This document shows, piece by piece, positions 23,335-24,640 of a stretch of 24,640 bases of DNA. Within the stretch, counting starts at the first letter, position 1; every line of letters starts with the position of its first letter. This DNA comes from Akkermansiaceae bacterium UBA1518 (lineage in GTDB: Bacteria; Verrucomicrobiota; Verrucomicrobiia; Verrucomicrobiales; Akkermansiaceae). The stretch spans positions 34,677 through 59,316 of the forward strand of contig DCQM01000121.1 in the NCBI GenBank assembly GCA_002323895.1, given 5' to 3'. The notes beneath the pieces are model-generated. The model saw nothing but the letters and a program-made list of their open reading frames with translations. It made no database searches and was not told the origin of the DNA. The position numbers and the translations under genes were made by a program.

Positions 23335-24640
23335 ACCGAAGATCTTTTCTCTGGCAATCTGGCGGCGGCCTAGGAGGCGTCGCGCTTTCTCACCTGCTTG
23401 CACAAAACTCCCACGGCAAATCTGCGTCAGATCTAAATGGCGGACTCCATCATCCAGCCAAAGTAAAACGTGTCATCCAACTCTTCATGAACGGCGGGGC
23501 CAGCCCCATGGACACCTTCGACTTTAAGTCCGAACTCACGAAACGTCACGGCCAGAAATTCACCACCGACCAAGCCCTCGAAGGCGTCGCTAAGAACAAT
23601 GGCAGCATCCTCAAAAGCCCCTTCGAATTTAAGCAACACGGCCAGTCCGGTCAGTGGGTTTCCTCGGTGTTTCCCCATCAGGCGAAACACGTTGACGACA
23701 TGGCCTTTCTTATGGCCATGAGAACAAAAACAAACGTTCACGGGCCAGCCGCCTACATGATGAACTCTGGATTCCTTTTACCCGGATTTCCTTGCCTCGG
23801 CGCCTGGACATCCTACGCCCTTGGCAACCTCACCGACAACCTCCCCACTTTTGTCGTGCTCCCCGACGGCCGCGGCCTACCCTACAACGAACGTGGCACT
23901 TTCTCCTCAGGCTTCCTACCGCCAATCCACCAAGGCACCGTCATAAAATCTAACAGCAAAAGCCCCGTTCCCCACCTCTTCGCAAACAAAGCCTTCTCCT
24001 TCGCTACTTCTGAGTCCGAACGAGAGGGGCTTTCCCTACTCAAAAAGATCAACCAAACCCACGCTGCCGAACACCCTCAAGATTCGCGCCTTGAGTCCCG
24101 CATCCGCGCTTACGAACTCGCCGCCAAAATGCAACTCTCAGCACCCGAAGCCTTCGATCTCTCGAGCGAACCAAAACACATCCATCAAGCCTACGGGACC
24201 GACAACGCAGTCACCAAAGACTTCGGCCAACGCTGCCTCCTCGCCCGACGCCTCTGCGAACGCGGCACCCGATTCGTGCAAGTTTGGAGCGGCCCTCAAG
24301 GAAACAAAAACAACTGGGACAACCACGGCAGCATTACCAAGGAACTTGCTCCGATCGCCGCCGCTGTTGACAAACCCATCGCAGCCCTCCTTCAGGATCT
24401 CAAAGAACGCGGCCTCCTAGAAGACACCCTCCTCATCTGGACCACCGAATTCGGACGCACCCCCTTCGCCCAAGGATCCGGCGGACGCGACCACAACGGC
24501 GGAACCTTCGTCACTTGGATGGCCGGAGCCGGCATCAAAGCCGGGACTTCTTACGGTCAAAGCGACGACCTTGCGTTCCAAACTGCCGAAGGCACCACCT
24601 ACTGCTACGACCTCCACGCCACCATTCTTCACCTCATGGG
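23331..24640 (+). CDS. DUF1501 protein, Tat-type signal (3' end outside window)
   Basis: The frame starts at an ATG sharing bases with the previous stop (ATGA) and stays open for 436 codons to the window edge, so it is 3'-truncated. The N-terminus MNRRSFLWQSGGGLGGVALSHLLA looks like a twin-arginine export signal, as is common for DUF1501. The body matches the family: VIQLFMNGGASPMDTFDFK near 49-67, FPHQAKHVDDMAFLMAMRT, HGPAAYMMNSGF, CERGTRFVQVWSG, NWDNHG and TTEFGRTPFAQGSGGRDHNGG (alkaline-phosphatase/sulfatase-superfamily-like metal-site region). Family function is unknown; it almost always sits next to PSD1 proteins, as here. Translational coupling through the 4-base overlap suggests the two act together in the periplasm. 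Confidence 0.93.
   Translation, partial: MNRRSFLWQSGGGLGGVALSHLLAQNSHGKSASDLNGGLHHPAKVKRVIQLFMNGGASPMDTFDFKSELTKRHGQKFTTDQALEGVAKNNGSILKSPFEFKQHGQSGQWVSSVFPHQAKHVDDMAFLMAMRTKTNVHGPAAYMMNSGFLLPGFPCLGAWTSYALGNLTDNLPTFVVLPDGRGLPYNERGTFSSGFLPPIHQGTVIKSNSKSPVPHLFANKAFSFATSESEREGLSLLKKINQTHAAEHPQDSRLESRIRAYELAAKMQLSAPEAFDLSSEPKHIHQAYGTDNAVTKDFGQRCLLARRLCERGTRFVQVWSGPQGNKNNWDNHGSITKELAPIAAAVDKPIAALLQDLKERGLLEDTLLIWTTEFGRTPFAQGSGGRDHNGGTFVTWMAGAGIKAGTSYGQSDDLAFQTAEGTTYCYDLHATILHLM

Noticed and set aside
1..24640. Mobile elements, CRISPR arrays, prophage or defence genes
   Set aside because: No transposase, integrase, regularly spaced repeats or defence-family domains were seen.

Overview
The window reads as chromosomal DNA of a free-living, probably marine or aquatic member of the Verrucomicrobiota. 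Two observations support this. First, it carries the secreted heme, PSD1 and DUF1501 proteins and the membrane-bound-dehydrogenase proteins typical of the Planctomycetota-Verrucomicrobiota-Lentisphaerota group. Second, it has a ddl-ftsQ-ftsA division block, which Planctomycetota generally lack. By eye, base composition is moderate and fairly even. No rRNA, tRNA, CRISPR, transposase or phage gene is visible, and no gap between genes exceeds 300 bases. Almost no start codon has a clear Shine-Dalgarno sequence, so several starts rest on signal peptides and domain boundaries.

Layout. 1-263 (+): 3' end of a coiled-coil/membrane-anchor protein, truncated by the window edge. 275-3341 (-): ddl, ftsQ, ftsA, a short peptidoglycan/division operon; ftsZ does not follow ftsA. 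3413-6410 (+): a small three-helix membrane protein, a secreted type I sulfatase and a TIM-barrel sugar isomerase/epimerase. 6436-7999 (-): a small unrecognised protein and a methyltransferase with the hallmarks of a protein arginine methyltransferase (PRMT). 8064-10723 (+): an aminoglycoside-phosphotransferase-fold kinase, a CysQ/inositol-phosphatase-family enzyme and a WRN/RNase D-type 3'-5' exonuclease. 10803-15017 (+): metY, a free-standing Lon N-terminal domain protein, a secreted protein and argG, closed by a clear intrinsic terminator.

15300-24640 (+): the most distinctive part. A 1660-residue secreted protein joins a 3-keto-disaccharide hydrolase (DUF1080) domain, a galactose-binding-like module, a PVC-type dehydrogenase beta-propeller, a HEAT-like helical region, a cytochrome c motif, a ThuA domain and a C-terminal carbohydrate-binding-like module. 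It is followed by a PSD1 (PSCyt1/DUF1549/DUF1553) protein and a translationally coupled DUF1501 protein that runs off the window.

Working model (inference): the sulfatase, the isomerase and the 15.3-24.6 kb block serve extracytoplasmic breakdown of sulfated or otherwise complex glycans. Sugar oxidation to a 3-keto form, electron transfer to heme c and cleavage of the keto-glycoside could all sit on one polypeptide. CysQ and MetY place sulfur assimilation nearby. The division and arginine genes are ordinary housekeeping genes.
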